DNA of 64,000 bases from DATFWC01 sp963777755 (GCA_963777755.1 CAVZSC010000027.1:186001-250000), one strand, 5' to 3'; shown: positions 36,387-45,619, numbered from the stretch's first letter. Notes: generated from the letters alone by a model not told the origin. Program-made: numbers and translations.

Positions 36387-37818
36387 ATGATTGCCTTGCG
36401 ATCAGGGCCGAAGGGTGCGCGTCTTGCGCCCTTCGGCCTCGCTGCCCTGGTCTCGATCCTGATCCCGACCGCCGTCGGACATCAGGACTTGGTCGCGCTC
36501 GCCGCTCACGTGACAATCCCGACGGAGCGCGCTTGGGCGCACGCGGCGCCTTCGCGCCCGAGCACTTTTGCCGTGCCCACGTTGCAGATTCCAGCGCCCG
36601 ATCGGGACCGCCATTCCCGACCTGCCGCCGATCCGGCTGGCGAGCCTCGGCGGAGCGGACCTCGGCGGCGCCGACATCACCGGAGCGATCGGAGGGCGCC
36701 TGGGCCGCGGCCAGGCCGATGCCGATTCGCCGTACGCCTTCCCCACCGTCGAGCGCAGGCTCAAGGGCGATTTCCTCGCCGCCCGTCCGGCGGCCGAGCC
36801 CCGCCCTGCCCCGCCCGCACTCCAGCCGCTGGGCAGCGAAGGGGCCGACATGCCTCTCGACCTCAACCTGTCGTCGCCCGGCATCCCGGCCGGAACCGCC
36901 GCATCCGCCGAGGACGAGATCGAGGCGGCGCTGCGCTATGTGCCGTTCCCGGAATACGACATCTCGCTGTCGCTCGAGCTGCACCCGCAGCTTCCCGGCG
37001 ATCCCACCATGGACAGCGTCGATTCCGATGCGGCGCAGCCCGATATCTCGCTGCTGACGGCCGCCAACGACCCGGATCCGCGCGAGCGCACGGCGCGCCT
37101 GTACTTCGGCGATCTCGTCGGCTCCTCGCTCGCCGGCATCATCCCGTGGACGCCCGGCGAAGAGCCGATCCTCATGGTGCCGCGCGGGCCCGACACCGAC
37201 CTGAAGGGCTCGGCTCTCGCCCGGCTGCCTGACGCCGCGTCACCCGATCCCGAGTTCAGCGGCGAGACCATCGCCGGCAAAGGCGAGGTCACCGGCGACG
37301 GCCAGCGGCCGAAGAGCCCGGCCGAGCGGCTCGGCCTTGTCGACAAGGCGCGCGAGAAGGCGGAGAAATGCCTCGCCAACGCGGTCTATTTCGAATCGCG
37401 CGGCGAGGCGGTGCGGGGCCAGATCGCGGTCGCCCAGGTGGTCCTCAACCGCGCCTTCTCGGGCTACTACCCGGACGACGTCTGTGGTGTCGTCTACCAA
37501 AATGCGCACCGGCATCTCGCCTGCCAGTTCACCTTTGCCTGCGACGGCATTCCCGACGTGATCACCGAGGCCGACGCCTGGGAGCGGGCTCAGCGCGTCG
37601 CCAAGGCCAGCCTCGACGGTCGCGTGTGGCTGCCGGAGATCGGCAAGGCCACCCACTATCATGCCTATTGGGTGCACCCGTGGTGGGTGCGCACCATGCG
37701 CAAGCTCAGCCGCATCGGCGTGCACACGTTCTACCGGCCGCGCCGCTGGGGCGACGGCGACGAGGCGCCCGCCTGGGGCAGCACGGCGGCGACCGCCGAG
37801 GTCGCGGCCAAGCTCTAG
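36387..37818 (+). pseudogene. SleB-like cell wall hydrolase, frameshifted near 36588
   Basis: Exported hydrolase of the PF07486 type. The frame from ATG 36387 gives a membrane/signal segment (LAPFGLAALVSILIPTAVG) and runs to about VPTLQ at 36587; one base later the reading continues as FQRPIGTAIPDLPP to the stop at 37818. Joined, it is about 476 residues: signal, long Pro/Ala-rich linker, then the catalytic domain with the Glu in LANAVYFESRGEAVRGQIAV, the block ACQFTFACDG and the C-terminal THYHAYWVHPWW. It should cleave peptidoglycan glycan strands in the periplasm. A single extra base explains the break. Its stop overlaps the convergent LysR stop (shared CTAG). Confidence 0.8.
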
Positions 37819-38879
37819 ACCCGGGTCTTGTCCGGGTTGAACGGAATGGTCGCCGCGTAGCCGCGCAGCCCCGTGGTCTTCGCCGCATCCGTCATCAGCG
37901 GCACCAGGTCGCGCGGGTGGATGAACTCGTCGCGGAAGCACGGATAGGCGCGCGGATCGAAGATGCGCTTGAGCCAGTCGATCACCACAATGTGCTTCTC
38001 CGAGCGCTTGAATTCCGGGTGGTAGGTCAGCCAGAAATCCAGGTGGTAGCGCAGGCCGACGTCGATCGGCACCAGCGGCGCGCCGAGCGCGATCGAGCAC
38101 GTGGGCAGGAATCCGATGCCAGCGCCGCGTTCCACCGCATACAGCGTGGCGGTCGATGAATTGGTGCGGATGCCGACGATGCCGGCGACCGATTCGAGCC
38201 CGAGATGGCGCGCGTAGGCTCCTTCGTCGAGCTGCGGCGCGACCTGCTGCACGATGCGATGCTCGCGGAATGCCGCCACCGATTCGGGCAGCCCGTACGC
38301 GCGCTCGTACTCCTGCGAGGCGAACGGATAGACGTGCAGTCGGCCGAGCCGGGTGATGATCAGGTCGGCATCGGTCGGCTTCTCGAACTGGATGGCGATA
38401 TCCGCCTCCAGGCGTGTCACGTCGGCCTGCTCCATGGCGCAGCGCAAGTCGACGGTGAGCATCCGATAGGTCCGCTGGAAGTCGATCAGCTTCGGCATCA
38501 CCCAGTAGGTGCCGACGCCTTCGGTGACCGCCACCCGCACCACGCCGGTCGGGTTGACGCCGGTCTGCGCCACGCGGCGGAAGATGTTGAAGCTGATGCG
38601 CTCCATCTGGCGCACGTCGTCGAGCAGCGTGCGTCCCTCGTCGGTGAGCTGCAGCCCGGACTGGTGGCGCACGAACAGCGAGAATCCCAATTCGGCTTCC
38701 AGCCGGTCGAGCCGGCGCATCATCGTCGTGTTGGTGAGCCCCAGCACATCGGCCGCCCGGCGGAAGCTGCGCTGGTCCGCGCACACGAGAAACGCCCGCA
38801 GATCGTCCCACGACGTGTCGACCGCGTCCGGCTCCCGATGCTGCACTGGCGCAGCATAGCGTTGCGTTTTGTGCTGCAT
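37815..38879 (-). CDS. LysR family transcriptional regulator
   Basis: 354 residues from ATG 38879, with AGGGG 6 nt upstream; frames further out have no site. The N-terminal winged helix (FRRAADVLGLTNTTMMRRLDR, then LEAELGFSLFVRHQSGLQLT) is preceded by a 25-residue extension. The effector domain follows from about residue 115 (GVVRVAVTEGVGTYWVMPKLIDF) and its C-terminus is about 40 residues longer than in typical LysR proteins. It is divergent from a three-gene unit with a 68-nt gap holding the inverted repeat CTGTTT-N14-AAACAG, the usual place for a LysR site. Confidence 0.9.
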   Translation of the reverse strand: MQHKTQRYAAPVQHREPDAVDTSWDDLRAFLVCADQRSFRRAADVLGLTNTTMMRRLDRLEAELGFSLFVRHQSGLQLTDEGRTLLDDVRQMERISFNIFRRVAQTGVNPTGVVRVAVTEGVGTYWVMPKLIDFQRTYRMLTVDLRCAMEQADVTRLEADIAIQFEKPTDADLIITRLGRLHVYPFASQEYERAYGLPESVAAFREHRIVQQVAPQLDEGAYARHLGLESVAGIVGIRTNSSTATLYAVERGAGIGFLPTCSIALGAPLVPIDVGLRYHLDFWLTYHPEFKRSEKHIVVIDWLKRIFDPRAYPCFRDEFIHPRDLVPLMTDAAKTTGLRGYAATIPFNPDKTRV

Positions 38880-38888
38880 CCCTTGCCC

Positions 38889-38914
38889 CTGTTTTTGACT
38901 AGCCTTCGAAACAG
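38889..38914. promoter_or_regulatory. Candidate LysR operator
   Basis: CTGTTT (38889-38894) and AAACAG (38909-38914) form a 26-bp interrupted inverted repeat in the 68-nt gap between the LysR gene and the divergent GNAT-like operon. LysR activators usually bind this kind of site, often with a T-N11-A core. Confidence 0.5.
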
Positions 38915-38947
38915 CCGTCGGGAGTGATCTGCTACAGGGGATTGTAG

Positions 38948-39556
38948 ATGTCTCTATTGGATCGGGGAAGTGCTCGTCACAGGCAGCGTCACGAGCTTGA
39001 TTTGCTGCGATCCTACGACTGGATCGACGCGCGTCCCGCCACCATCGACGAGCTTCCCACCATGGTGGCGATGGCGCGGGAAACCATTCCGGCGATCTCC
39101 ATCGGCCACGAATCGGTAGAGCGAATCTACGTTCACAACCAAGAGTGCATATTTCCATTCCGCCGCAATGGAAAGATCGTGGGCGGCGTGGCCTGGCTGT
39201 TCCTCAACGAGCTCGGGCTCGAAGCCCTGCTGCTCGACGAGATCGATTTTTCCCGTCCCGACCTCGCCCTGTTGACGCGGCGCAACCAGGCACCGGCGGC
39301 GATCTACGCGTGGGCGATGGCGGGCCGCGGCCGGGCGGCCGCCGGGCTGGGCAACGTCGCGTCGCGCCTGCGCGCGCCGCCCTACAGCTGGGCGGACTAC
39401 TACGCGCAGCCGGCGACCACCGACGGCGCCCGCTTCCTGGCGCAGCTCGGGTTTGCGTCGACGCCGAGCTTCCAGCGCGACCTGTGGACCTACCGCCGTC
39501 TGTGCAATCGGGTGATGCCGGCGCCGGACTTCGGCTTGCACCGTTACGCAGCGTGA
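38948..39556 (+). CDS. GNAT-fold-like protein, first gene of a three-gene unit
   Basis: 202 residues, with AGGGGA 6 nt before the ATG. Residues 24-110 resemble a GNAT acyltransferase core (WIDARPATIDELPTMVAMAR, RRNGKIVGGVAWLFLNE), but the acetyl-CoA pyrophosphate loop (Q/RxxGxG/A) is not recognisable, and the C-terminal half (AMAGRGRAAAGLGNVASRL, SFQRDLWTYRRLC) is unlike standard members. It may be a degenerate or partner subunit of the true GNAT protein encoded 14 nt downstream. Function unknown. Confidence 0.6.
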   Translation: MSLLDRGSARHRQRHELDLLRSYDWIDARPATIDELPTMVAMARETIPAISIGHESVERIYVHNQECIFPFRRNGKIVGGVAWLFLNELGLEALLLDEIDFSRPDLALLTRRNQAPAAIYAWAMAGRGRAAAGLGNVASRLRAPPYSWADYYAQPATTDGARFLAQLGFASTPSFQRDLWTYRRLCNRVMPAPDFGLHRYAA

Positions 39557-39570
39557 ACAGGAGCAAACGG

Positions 39571-40218
39571 ATGGCGTTGCATTGGCAGACGCGTCGGGAG
39601 CCTGAGACCGACGACAAGAGCATCACGGTCAGGATCGCGCGCGACCTTCACGACCTGTCGCTGGTGACGGCGATCAGGTCGGCGGTGTATCTCGCCGAGC
39701 AGGATTGCCCGTACGAGGAGGAGTTCGACGGCAACGACCTGGTCGCCGCGCATTTCATCGGCTTCGTCGGCAGGCAGCCGGTCGCCTGCCTGAGGGTGCG
39801 CTTCTTCGGCGACTTCGCCAAGGTGGAGCGGCTCGCGGTGCGCCGGCAATACCGGCGCTCGCGCGTCGCCTTCAAGCTCGTTCGTGCCAGCGTGGAATTC
39901 GTCAAGCGCAAGGGCTTTCGCCGGATCTACGGCCAGGCGCAGGACCGGTTGGTCGATTTCTGGGCGCATTTCGGCGCCAAGCCGCTCGGCCATAACCGCA
40001 AACTGGTGTTCTCCGACTTCACCTATACCGAGATGGTGCTCGAACTCGAGCCGGATCCGCGCGCCATCACCATGGATTCCGACCCCTATGTCATAATCCG
40101 GCCGGAAGGCGAATGGGACGAGCCGGGCGTGCTCGACCGCTCCGCGATGCGTCCGGCGACGACCCCGCTGCACAATCCGGTCGATCAGGGTGAGCGTCAT
40201 GTCGCGGCAAGCCGATGA
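39571..40218 (+). CDS. GNAT family N-acyltransferase
   Basis: 215 residues from ATG 39571, with AGGAG 7 nt upstream. The sequence resembles the acyl-homoserine-lactone synthase-like branch of GNAT proteins: YEEEFDGNDLVAAHFIGFVG, ACLRVRFFGDFAKVERLAVR, and the acyl-donor pocket RRSRVAFKLVRASVEFVKRKGF followed by FWAHFGAKPLGHNRKL. The C-terminal 45 residues (PYVIIRPEGEWDEPGVLDRS...) are an extension. The substrate is not predictable. It overlaps the next gene by 20 nt, so the two are probably translated together. Confidence 0.82.
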   Translation: MALHWQTRREPETDDKSITVRIARDLHDLSLVTAIRSAVYLAEQDCPYEEEFDGNDLVAAHFIGFVGRQPVACLRVRFFGDFAKVERLAVRRQYRRSRVAFKLVRASVEFVKRKGFRRIYGQAQDRLVDFWAHFGAKPLGHNRKLVFSDFTYTEMVLELEPDPRAITMDSDPYVIIRPEGEWDEPGVLDRSAMRPATTPLHNPVDQGERHVAASR

Positions 40219-40780
40219 GCTCGATGGTCTGCAGATGCCGGCGCAGCTCCTGTTGTGCGTCGACCTGCAGAAATCGCACCTGCACGCTGCCGAGCTTTCC
40301 GCCATGGCGGACGTGGAGTCGGTGCTCGCCGCCTGCGAATCCGTGCTGTCGGCGTGGCGCAGCCGCATGTGGCCGGTGGCGCATTTGAAGCGCGTGGCGC
40401 AGGCCGAGTGGTTCGATCCGGCGAGCGATCAGACCGACTGGCTCGACGGCTGGCGGCCGCGCCCCGCCGAGATGCTGTTCGAGCATCCGCTGCCGTCGGC
40501 CTACAGCTCCCCGCGCTTTGCCGAATACATGCGGCACATCGGGCCGACGACCTGTACGCTGATCGGCTTCGCCCTGGAGGAGACCGTGCTCGCGACGGTG
40601 ATCGACGGCTTCCATCGCGGCCACCAGTTCCGCCTGATCGGCGATGCGCTCGCGTGCCGCGGCTCGAAGGCATGCGAGCACGCGGTCTACCGCGACGTGC
40701 TCATGGAGCTGGCGCAAGCCTACGCGCCGGTCCAGCCGATGCAAACGCTGCTTCCGTCCGTTGTTCACCGGGCCTGCTGA
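40199..40780 (+). CDS. Isochorismatase-fold protein with a degenerate catalytic triad
   Basis: 193 residues from ATG 40199. The cysteine-hydrolase fold is visible: LLLCVDLQKSHLH with the expected Asp22, and TCTLIGFALEETVLATVIDGFHRG matching the family's G..T..CV..T motif. The nucleophile position is Thr129 (EETV instead of ..CV), and the catalytic Lys before the SAF-like segment is replaced by His96 in FEHPLPSAY. With two of three triad residues missing it is probably not an active hydrolase, and may bind a ligand or partner. It overlaps the GNAT gene by 20 nt and ends the three-gene unit. Confidence 0.78.
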   Translation: MSRQADELDGLQMPAQLLLCVDLQKSHLHAAELSAMADVESVLAACESVLSAWRSRMWPVAHLKRVAQAEWFDPASDQTDWLDGWRPRPAEMLFEHPLPSAYSSPRFAEYMRHIGPTTCTLIGFALEETVLATVIDGFHRGHQFRLIGDALACRGSKACEHAVYRDVLMELAQAYAPVQPMQTLLPSVVHRAC

Positions 40781-40852
40781 TGACCGGCCGTCCGCCGGAA
40801 CCAATGTTCGCGTAGTGTCAGGCGTGCGCGCCGCATCCAGGGGGGTCTCACG

Positions 40853-41248
40853 ATGTCTGAAGCAATCCTGCCGAAGTCGCCCAGGAAGCCGGCCTCGGCG
40901 CGGCGCAAGCGCGCTTTGCTCCCGCAGCCCGGCAGTCCCCGTCGCCACACCCTGGAGAGCGTCATCGCATCGATCCAGCAGGACGGCGACTGGCCGCGCA
41001 TCGTGGAGCTCTACTACTGGAGCCGCGAGCCGGGCATGCTCGACGTCATCCGCATGATCATGACGATGCCGGAAGCGGCGCGGGCGTCGCTCGAAACGTT
41101 TTGCGCGATGGTGTACGAGCCGCAGGAGATCGACGCCGATCTCGATTCGGAGGGGCGCCTGACCCTGTCGTCGCAGCATGTCGGGCATGCCGCGGCGATC
41201 ATTCAGCGCTGTGACGAGGACCCGGAGAAGCCGTTGCGCCTGAACTAA
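40853..41248 (+). CDS. Hypothetical 131-residue protein
   Basis: Basic, proline/arginine-rich N-terminal tail (residues 1-32) followed by a mostly helical, acidic domain (ESVIASIQQDGDWPRIVELY, MLDVIRMIMTMPEAARASLE, ADLDSEGRLTLSSQHVGHAA). The ATG at 40853 follows a run of Gs about 7 nt upstream. No domain or family is recognised. It lies 72 nt after the isochorismatase-fold gene in the same direction and could be its last cotranscribed gene. Confidence 0.65.
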   Translation: MSEAILPKSPRKPASARRKRALLPQPGSPRRHTLESVIASIQQDGDWPRIVELYYWSREPGMLDVIRMIMTMPEAARASLETFCAMVYEPQEIDADLDSEGRLTLSSQHVGHAAAIIQRCDEDPEKPLRLN

Positions 41249-41368
41249 TGCGGCGGATTAGCCGCGCCTCGCGCGATATTAATAATCTTGATGAAATACA
41301 ATCGAGCGCTGCAGGCCATCCGTGGTCTGCTCGCCATGGTTGTTGATCCTGGACGAAGGCCTGATAGT

Positions 41369-41387
41369 GTGCCGCCCATTGCGGCAC
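41369..41387. promoter_or_regulatory. Small hairpin upstream of the XRE regulator
   Basis: GTGCCGC, loop CCATT, GCGGCAC: a 7-bp perfect inverted repeat ending 31 nt before the XRE start codon. It could be an operator or an mRNA hairpin. The neighbouring 41275-41310 stretch is notably AT-rich (TATTAATAATCTTGATG), a plausible promoter region. Confidence 0.4.
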
Positions 41388-41418
41388 CCGATTCCAGAGT
41401 ATCAAGGAGCAACAATCA

Positions 41419-41817
41419 ATGATGACTGCCAAGAAGCCCGATCCCGTCGACGTGGAGGTCGGGCAGCGAATCCGTATTGAACGACTGCAAAGCGGATTGT
41501 CGCAGACCTCGCTGGCCGAGCAGCTCGGGGTGACGTTCCAGCAGGTGCAAAAGTACGAGAAGGGCGTCAACCGCGTCGGCGCCGGCCGTCTGACCAAGAT
41601 CGCCAAGGTGCTGGGCGTTCCGGTGAGCACGTTCTTCGGCGCGCACGATGCAGGCGCGATCGAGCGGAGCGACCGCGGCACGGCGTCTTCCCCGCTCAAG
41701 CTGCTCACGGTGCCGGGAGCCCTGCGGCTCCTACGCGCCTATGGTCAGCTCAACGACGGCAAGATGCGGCGCTCGATCGTCGAGCTCGTGGAGAACATCT
41801 CCGCCGGCCGGCGCTGA
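41419..41817 (+). CDS. XRE family helix-turn-helix regulator
   Basis: 132 residues. The HTH spans about residues 15-70: IRIERLQSGLSQTSLAEQLG, FQQVQKYEKGVNRVGAGRLT and KIAKVLGVPVSTFFG, the Cro/C1-type fold with a short C-terminal domain of about 55 residues that may dimerise. AAGGAG lies 9 nt before the ATG. It follows the hypothetical 131-residue gene and is convergent with nadC. Homologues are common in Hyphomicrobiales but of unknown targets. Confidence 0.88.
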   Translation: MMTAKKPDPVDVEVGQRIRIERLQSGLSQTSLAEQLGVTFQQVQKYEKGVNRVGAGRLTKIAKVLGVPVSTFFGAHDAGAIERSDRGTASSPLKLLTVPGALRLLRAYGQLNDGKMRRSIVELVENISAGRR

Positions 41818-41920
41818 CGGCCTCGACGCAACGACACGCCTTCGACTTTGCGATGCCGTGGGCCGCGGGTGGGTGCGGCCGCGGTTTCCTGCCTGTTTCG
41901 AGCCGCACCTCAGCACAATC

Positions 41921-42856
41921 CTAGGTCATCGCGATATCGAGCGCGACGTCGAGGCTCGGCGCCGAGTGGGTGATGGCGCCCGACGACACGTAGTCGACCC
42001 CGGTTTCGGCGATCGCCGCGACGGTCGCGAGCGTGATGCCGCCCGACGCTTCGAGGACCAGCCGTCCGCCCACCATTTCGACCGCCTGACGCAGCGCCGC
42101 AGGCTCCATGTTGTCAAGCAGCACCACGTCGGCGCCGCCTGCGGCGAGCACCTCGCGCAACTGGTCAAGCGTGTCCACCTCGATCTCGATCTTGACCAGA
42201 TGGCCGGCGACCGCGCGCGCCTTCGCGAGCACCGCCGCGATGCTGCCGGCGACCGCGATGTGGTTGTCCTTGATCAGCATCGCATCGTCGAGACCGAAGC
42301 GATGGTTGAAGCCGCCGCCGCAGCGCACCGCGTATTTCTCCAGCGCCCGCAGGCCCGGCGTGGTCTTGCGCGTGCAGATGACGCGCGATCGCGTGTGCGC
42401 GATCAGCCGGACGAAGGCATTGGTCGCGGTGGCGATGCCCGACAGGTGTCCGAGGAAATTGAGCGCGGTGCGCTCGCCCGCCAGGATGGCGCGGGCCGGG
42501 CCCTCGATGACGAGCAGCGGCGCGCGCGCCTCGACCACGGCGCCGTCGCGCACGTGCGCCGCGATGCGGATGTCGGAGTTGAGTGTGCGGAACACCGCCG
42601 CGACCTGCGGCAGCCCGGCGATGACGCCGCCCTTGCGCGCGACCACCAGGGCGGACGCGCCAGCGTCCGCCGGGATGGTCGCGGTCGCGGTGATGTCGCC
42701 GGCGCGGCCCAGGTCCTCCGCCAGGGCGCGCCGCGCCGCTTGCTCGATCTCGAGCGGCGACAGGAAGGCGTCGGCGCACAGCAGACAGTCGACGCCCGCG
42801 ACCGGGGTCGGCGCGGACGCGCCTGAGTCCCGCACCGCATGTTGCGATTGGTTCAT
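41921..42856 (-). CDS. nadC: Nicotinate-nucleotide pyrophosphorylase (carboxylating)
   Basis: 311 residues. Quinolinate phosphoribosyltransferase of de novo NAD synthesis: quinolinate + PRPP to nicotinate mononucleotide. Signature elements: ALAEDLGRAGDITATATIP, RTALNFLGHLSGIATAT, CTRKTTPGLRALEKYAVRCGGG and LIKDNHIAVAGS. GGAGG lies 5 nt before ATG 42856. The N-terminus has about 25 extra residues before the family start. nadA and nadB are not in the window. Confidence 0.95.
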   Translation of the reverse strand: MNQSQHAVRDSGASAPTPVAGVDCLLCADAFLSPLEIEQAARRALAEDLGRAGDITATATIPADAGASALVVARKGGVIAGLPQVAAVFRTLNSDIRIAAHVRDGAVVEARAPLLVIEGPARAILAGERTALNFLGHLSGIATATNAFVRLIAHTRSRVICTRKTTPGLRALEKYAVRCGGGFNHRFGLDDAMLIKDNHIAVAGSIAAVLAKARAVAGHLVKIEIEVDTLDQLREVLAAGGADVVLLDNMEPAALRQAVEMVGGRLVLEASGGITLATVAAIAETGVDYVSSGAITHSAPSLDVALDIAMT

Positions 42857-43075
42857 GGCGTCCTCCAGCACCGTCCCGCGTTGCTCCGGTCGACGGCCCT
42901 CGCGATGGCCCGAGGCAAGATGGTAGGCTGGGCTGCGGGGTGCAACAGGCAGCCCACCGAAGGGCAGCCATGCGCCCGGGAAATCATTGCCATCAGAAAC
43001 TTTTGATTGGGATCAGCCGCCCCAGTCCCTATGTTGGCGGCTCGGCGGGTCGGCCATCTCACGGAGAATCCGGAA

Positions 43076-44311
43076 ATGACGACTATCCCTGCGGCCGGCC
43101 AGATCGGCTGGCGCACCCCCCTCGTGGTGGTGGGGTGCGGGTGCCTGATCGCGCTGCTGAGCTTCGGGCCGCGCTCGGCCATCGGCCAGTTCCTGGCGCC
43201 GCTGTCGCTGTCGGGCGGTTGGGGCCGCGACGTGTTCTCGTTCGCCATCGCCCTGCAGAACCTGCTGTGGGGCGCCGGCCAGCCGTTCGCCGGCGCGGTG
43301 GCCGATCGCTTCGGGGCGAACCGCGTGCTGTGCGCCGGTGCGCTCGTGTACGCCGTCGGCCTCGTGCTGATGGCCTATTCGACGACACCGGCGATGTTGC
43401 ACCTCTCCGCCGGCGTTCTCATCGGCTTCGGCCTGTCGGGCTGCTCGTTCAACCTAGTCATCGGCGCCCTCGGCAAGCTCGTCCCCGGGGAGTGGCGCAC
43501 GTTCGCTTTCGGTGCTGGCACCGCGGCCGGATCATTCGGTCAGTTCCTGTTCTCGCCGCTCGCACGCGCCCTGATCGATGCGTTCGACTGGCAGATGGCG
43601 CTCGTCATCTTCGCCGCCATCATGCTGCTCATCCTGCCGCTCTCGACGGCGCTCGCGACCCCGCCGGCCGATCCGGGCGCGGCCCGAAGCGCTCCGCGTC
43701 AGTCGCTGCAGCAGGCGCTGTCGGAGGCGTTCGGCCATCGCAGCTACGTCCTGCTCGTGCTCGGCTTCTTCACCTGCGGCTTCCAGCTCGCCTTCGTCAC
43801 CACGCATCTGCCGGCCTACCTGCTGGACCGCGGGCTCTCGGCCGACGTGGGCGCCTGGACGATCGGCGTCATCGGCCTCTTCAACATCATCGGCTCGATC
43901 GCATCCGGTTGGCTCGGCGACCGCATGCCGAAGCGCTACCTGCTGTCCTTCATCTATTTCTCCCGTGCTGCCGCGGTGGCGGTCTTCGTCATCCTTCCGC
44001 CGAGCCCGACCGCCGCGATCCTGTTCGGCGCCGTCACCGGCCTGTTGTGGCTCTCCACCATTCCGCCGACGTCCGGTCTGGTGCTGCTGATGTTCGGAAC
44101 GCGCTGGCTCGCGACCCTGTTCGGCTTTGCGTTCTTCAGCCACCAGGTCGGCGGCTTTCTCGGCGTGTGGCTCGGCGGCTTGCTGTTCGAGAGCACCGGA
44201 TCCTATGACGTGGTCTGGTGGCTGTCGGTGTTCTTCGGCGTCGCCTCGGCGCTGATCAACCTGCCGATCGTTGAAAAGCCGGTGCATCGTCCGGCACCCG
44301 TCGCGGCGTGA
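43076..44311 (+). CDS. MFS transporter, first of a tandem pair
   Basis: 411 residues, 12 predicted membrane segments, oxalate/formate-antiporter/YhhS-like branch of MFS (FGPRSAIGQFLAPLSLSGGW, DVFSFAIALQNLLWGAGQPF, and the loop RFGANRVLCAGALVYAVG). GGAGA lies about 8 nt before ATG 43076. The next gene is a paralog of exactly the same length, starting 7 nt after the stop. Likely transports an organic anion; substrate unknown. It is divergent from nadC, with 219 nt between them. Confidence 0.88.
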   Translation: MTTIPAAGQIGWRTPLVVVGCGCLIALLSFGPRSAIGQFLAPLSLSGGWGRDVFSFAIALQNLLWGAGQPFAGAVADRFGANRVLCAGALVYAVGLVLMAYSTTPAMLHLSAGVLIGFGLSGCSFNLVIGALGKLVPGEWRTFAFGAGTAAGSFGQFLFSPLARALIDAFDWQMALVIFAAIMLLILPLSTALATPPADPGAARSAPRQSLQQALSEAFGHRSYVLLVLGFFTCGFQLAFVTTHLPAYLLDRGLSADVGAWTIGVIGLFNIIGSIASGWLGDRMPKRYLLSFIYFSRAAAVAVFVILPPSPTAAILFGAVTGLLWLSTIPPTSGLVLLMFGTRWLATLFGFAFFSHQVGGFLGVWLGGLLFESTGSYDVVWWLSVFFGVASALINLPIVEKPVHRPAPVAA

Positions 44312-44318
44312 CGGTCCG

Positions 44319-45554
44319 ATGCTGATGAGGGGCGGACCGACGGCTCTCGCAACTTGGCGCACGCCCGCCGTCATCCTCGTATGCGCCTGCCTGATCGGCA
44401 TGATCGGGTTCGGGCCGCGCTCGGCGCTCGGCCTGTTCCTCACCCCGATGTCGTCGGCCAACGGATGGGGGCGCGACGTCTTCGCGCTGGCCCTGGCGAT
44501 CCAGATGCTGCTGTGGGGCGCCGGCCAGCCGTTCGCCGGCGCGATCGCCGACCGCTACGGCGCGATCCCGGTGCTCGCCGGCGGCGCCGCCGTCTATGCC
44601 GTCGGCCTCACCTTGATGGCCTACAGCACGACCCCGCTGATGCTGCATCTCACCGGCGGCGTGCTTCTCGGCTTCGGATTGGCGGGCTGCTCCTTCCCGA
44701 CGGTGCTCGGGGCGCTCGGCAAGCTGATGCCGGTCGAGTGGCGCTCGCTCGCCTTCGGGGCCGGCACCGCCGCCGGCTCGTTCGGCCAGTTCCTGTTCTC
44801 GCCGATCGCGGTCGGGCTGATCGAGAATTTCGGCTGGCAGCATGCAATGGTGATCTTCGCCGCCACTGCGCTTGCGATCATCCCGCTCTCGCTCGCGCTG
44901 GCGACGCCGCCGGCCGATGCCGCACGCGGACCGGTGGCGCAGCAGTCGGTCAGGCACGCGCTCGCCGAAGCGTTCGGCCACCGCAGCTACATCCTGCTCG
45001 TGCTCGGCTATTTCACCTGCGGGTTCCAGCTGTTCTTCATCACAGTGCACCTGCCGGCCTACCTGGTCGACCGCGGTCTCGGCGCCGACGTCGGCGCCTG
45101 GACGCTGGCGGTGATCGGTCTCGCCAATATCGTCGGCTCCGTCTCGGCCGGCTGGCTGAGCGACCGCATGCCCAAGCGCTACCTGCTGGCGCTGATCTAT
45201 TCGCTGCGCTCGCTCGCGGTCCTCGCCTTCATCAGCCTGCCCACGAGTGCGGCCTCGGCGCTGATCTTCGGCGGCGCCATGGGGTTGTTGTGGCTGTCCA
45301 CCGTCCCGCCCACCAACGGCCTGGTGGCGCTCATGTTCGGCACGCGCTGGCTGACCATGCTGTCGGGCTTCGCCTTCTTCAGCCATCAGGTGGGCGGTTT
45401 CCTCGGCGTGTGGCTCGGCGGCGTCCTGTTCGAGCGCACCGGCTCCTACGACGCCATCTGGTGGCTGTCGATCATCCTCGGCTTCGTGTCCGCCGCCATC
45501 AACCTGCCGATCATCGAGCGGCCGGTCGTCCGCATGGCGGCCCAGCCGGCGTAG
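44319..45554 (+). CDS. MFS transporter, second of a tandem pair
   Basis: 411 residues, paralog of the preceding gene by eye (GFGPRSALGLFLTPMSSANG, LWGAGQPFAGAIADRYG, FTCGFQLFFITVHLPAYLVD, FFSHQVGGFLGVWLGGVLFE shared almost unchanged). Starts 7 nt after the first copy's stop, with another ATG at 44325. Probably arisen by gene duplication and diverged in the pore-lining segments, hence perhaps two related substrates. The same operon continues with acuI 65 nt downstream. Confidence 0.87.
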   Translation: MLMRGGPTALATWRTPAVILVCACLIGMIGFGPRSALGLFLTPMSSANGWGRDVFALALAIQMLLWGAGQPFAGAIADRYGAIPVLAGGAAVYAVGLTLMAYSTTPLMLHLTGGVLLGFGLAGCSFPTVLGALGKLMPVEWRSLAFGAGTAAGSFGQFLFSPIAVGLIENFGWQHAMVIFAATALAIIPLSLALATPPADAARGPVAQQSVRHALAEAFGHRSYILLVLGYFTCGFQLFFITVHLPAYLVDRGLGADVGAWTLAVIGLANIVGSVSAGWLSDRMPKRYLLALIYSLRSLAVLAFISLPTSAASALIFGGAMGLLWLSTVPPTNGLVALMFGTRWLTMLSGFAFFSHQVGGFLGVWLGGVLFERTGSYDAIWWLSIILGFVSAAINLPIIERPVVRMAAQPA

Positions 45555-45619
45555 GACCTTGCGCGGCGGGGCGCTCCGCGCGACAACCCGTGGCTCGGAC
45601 CAGCACCGGGGACGGTACG

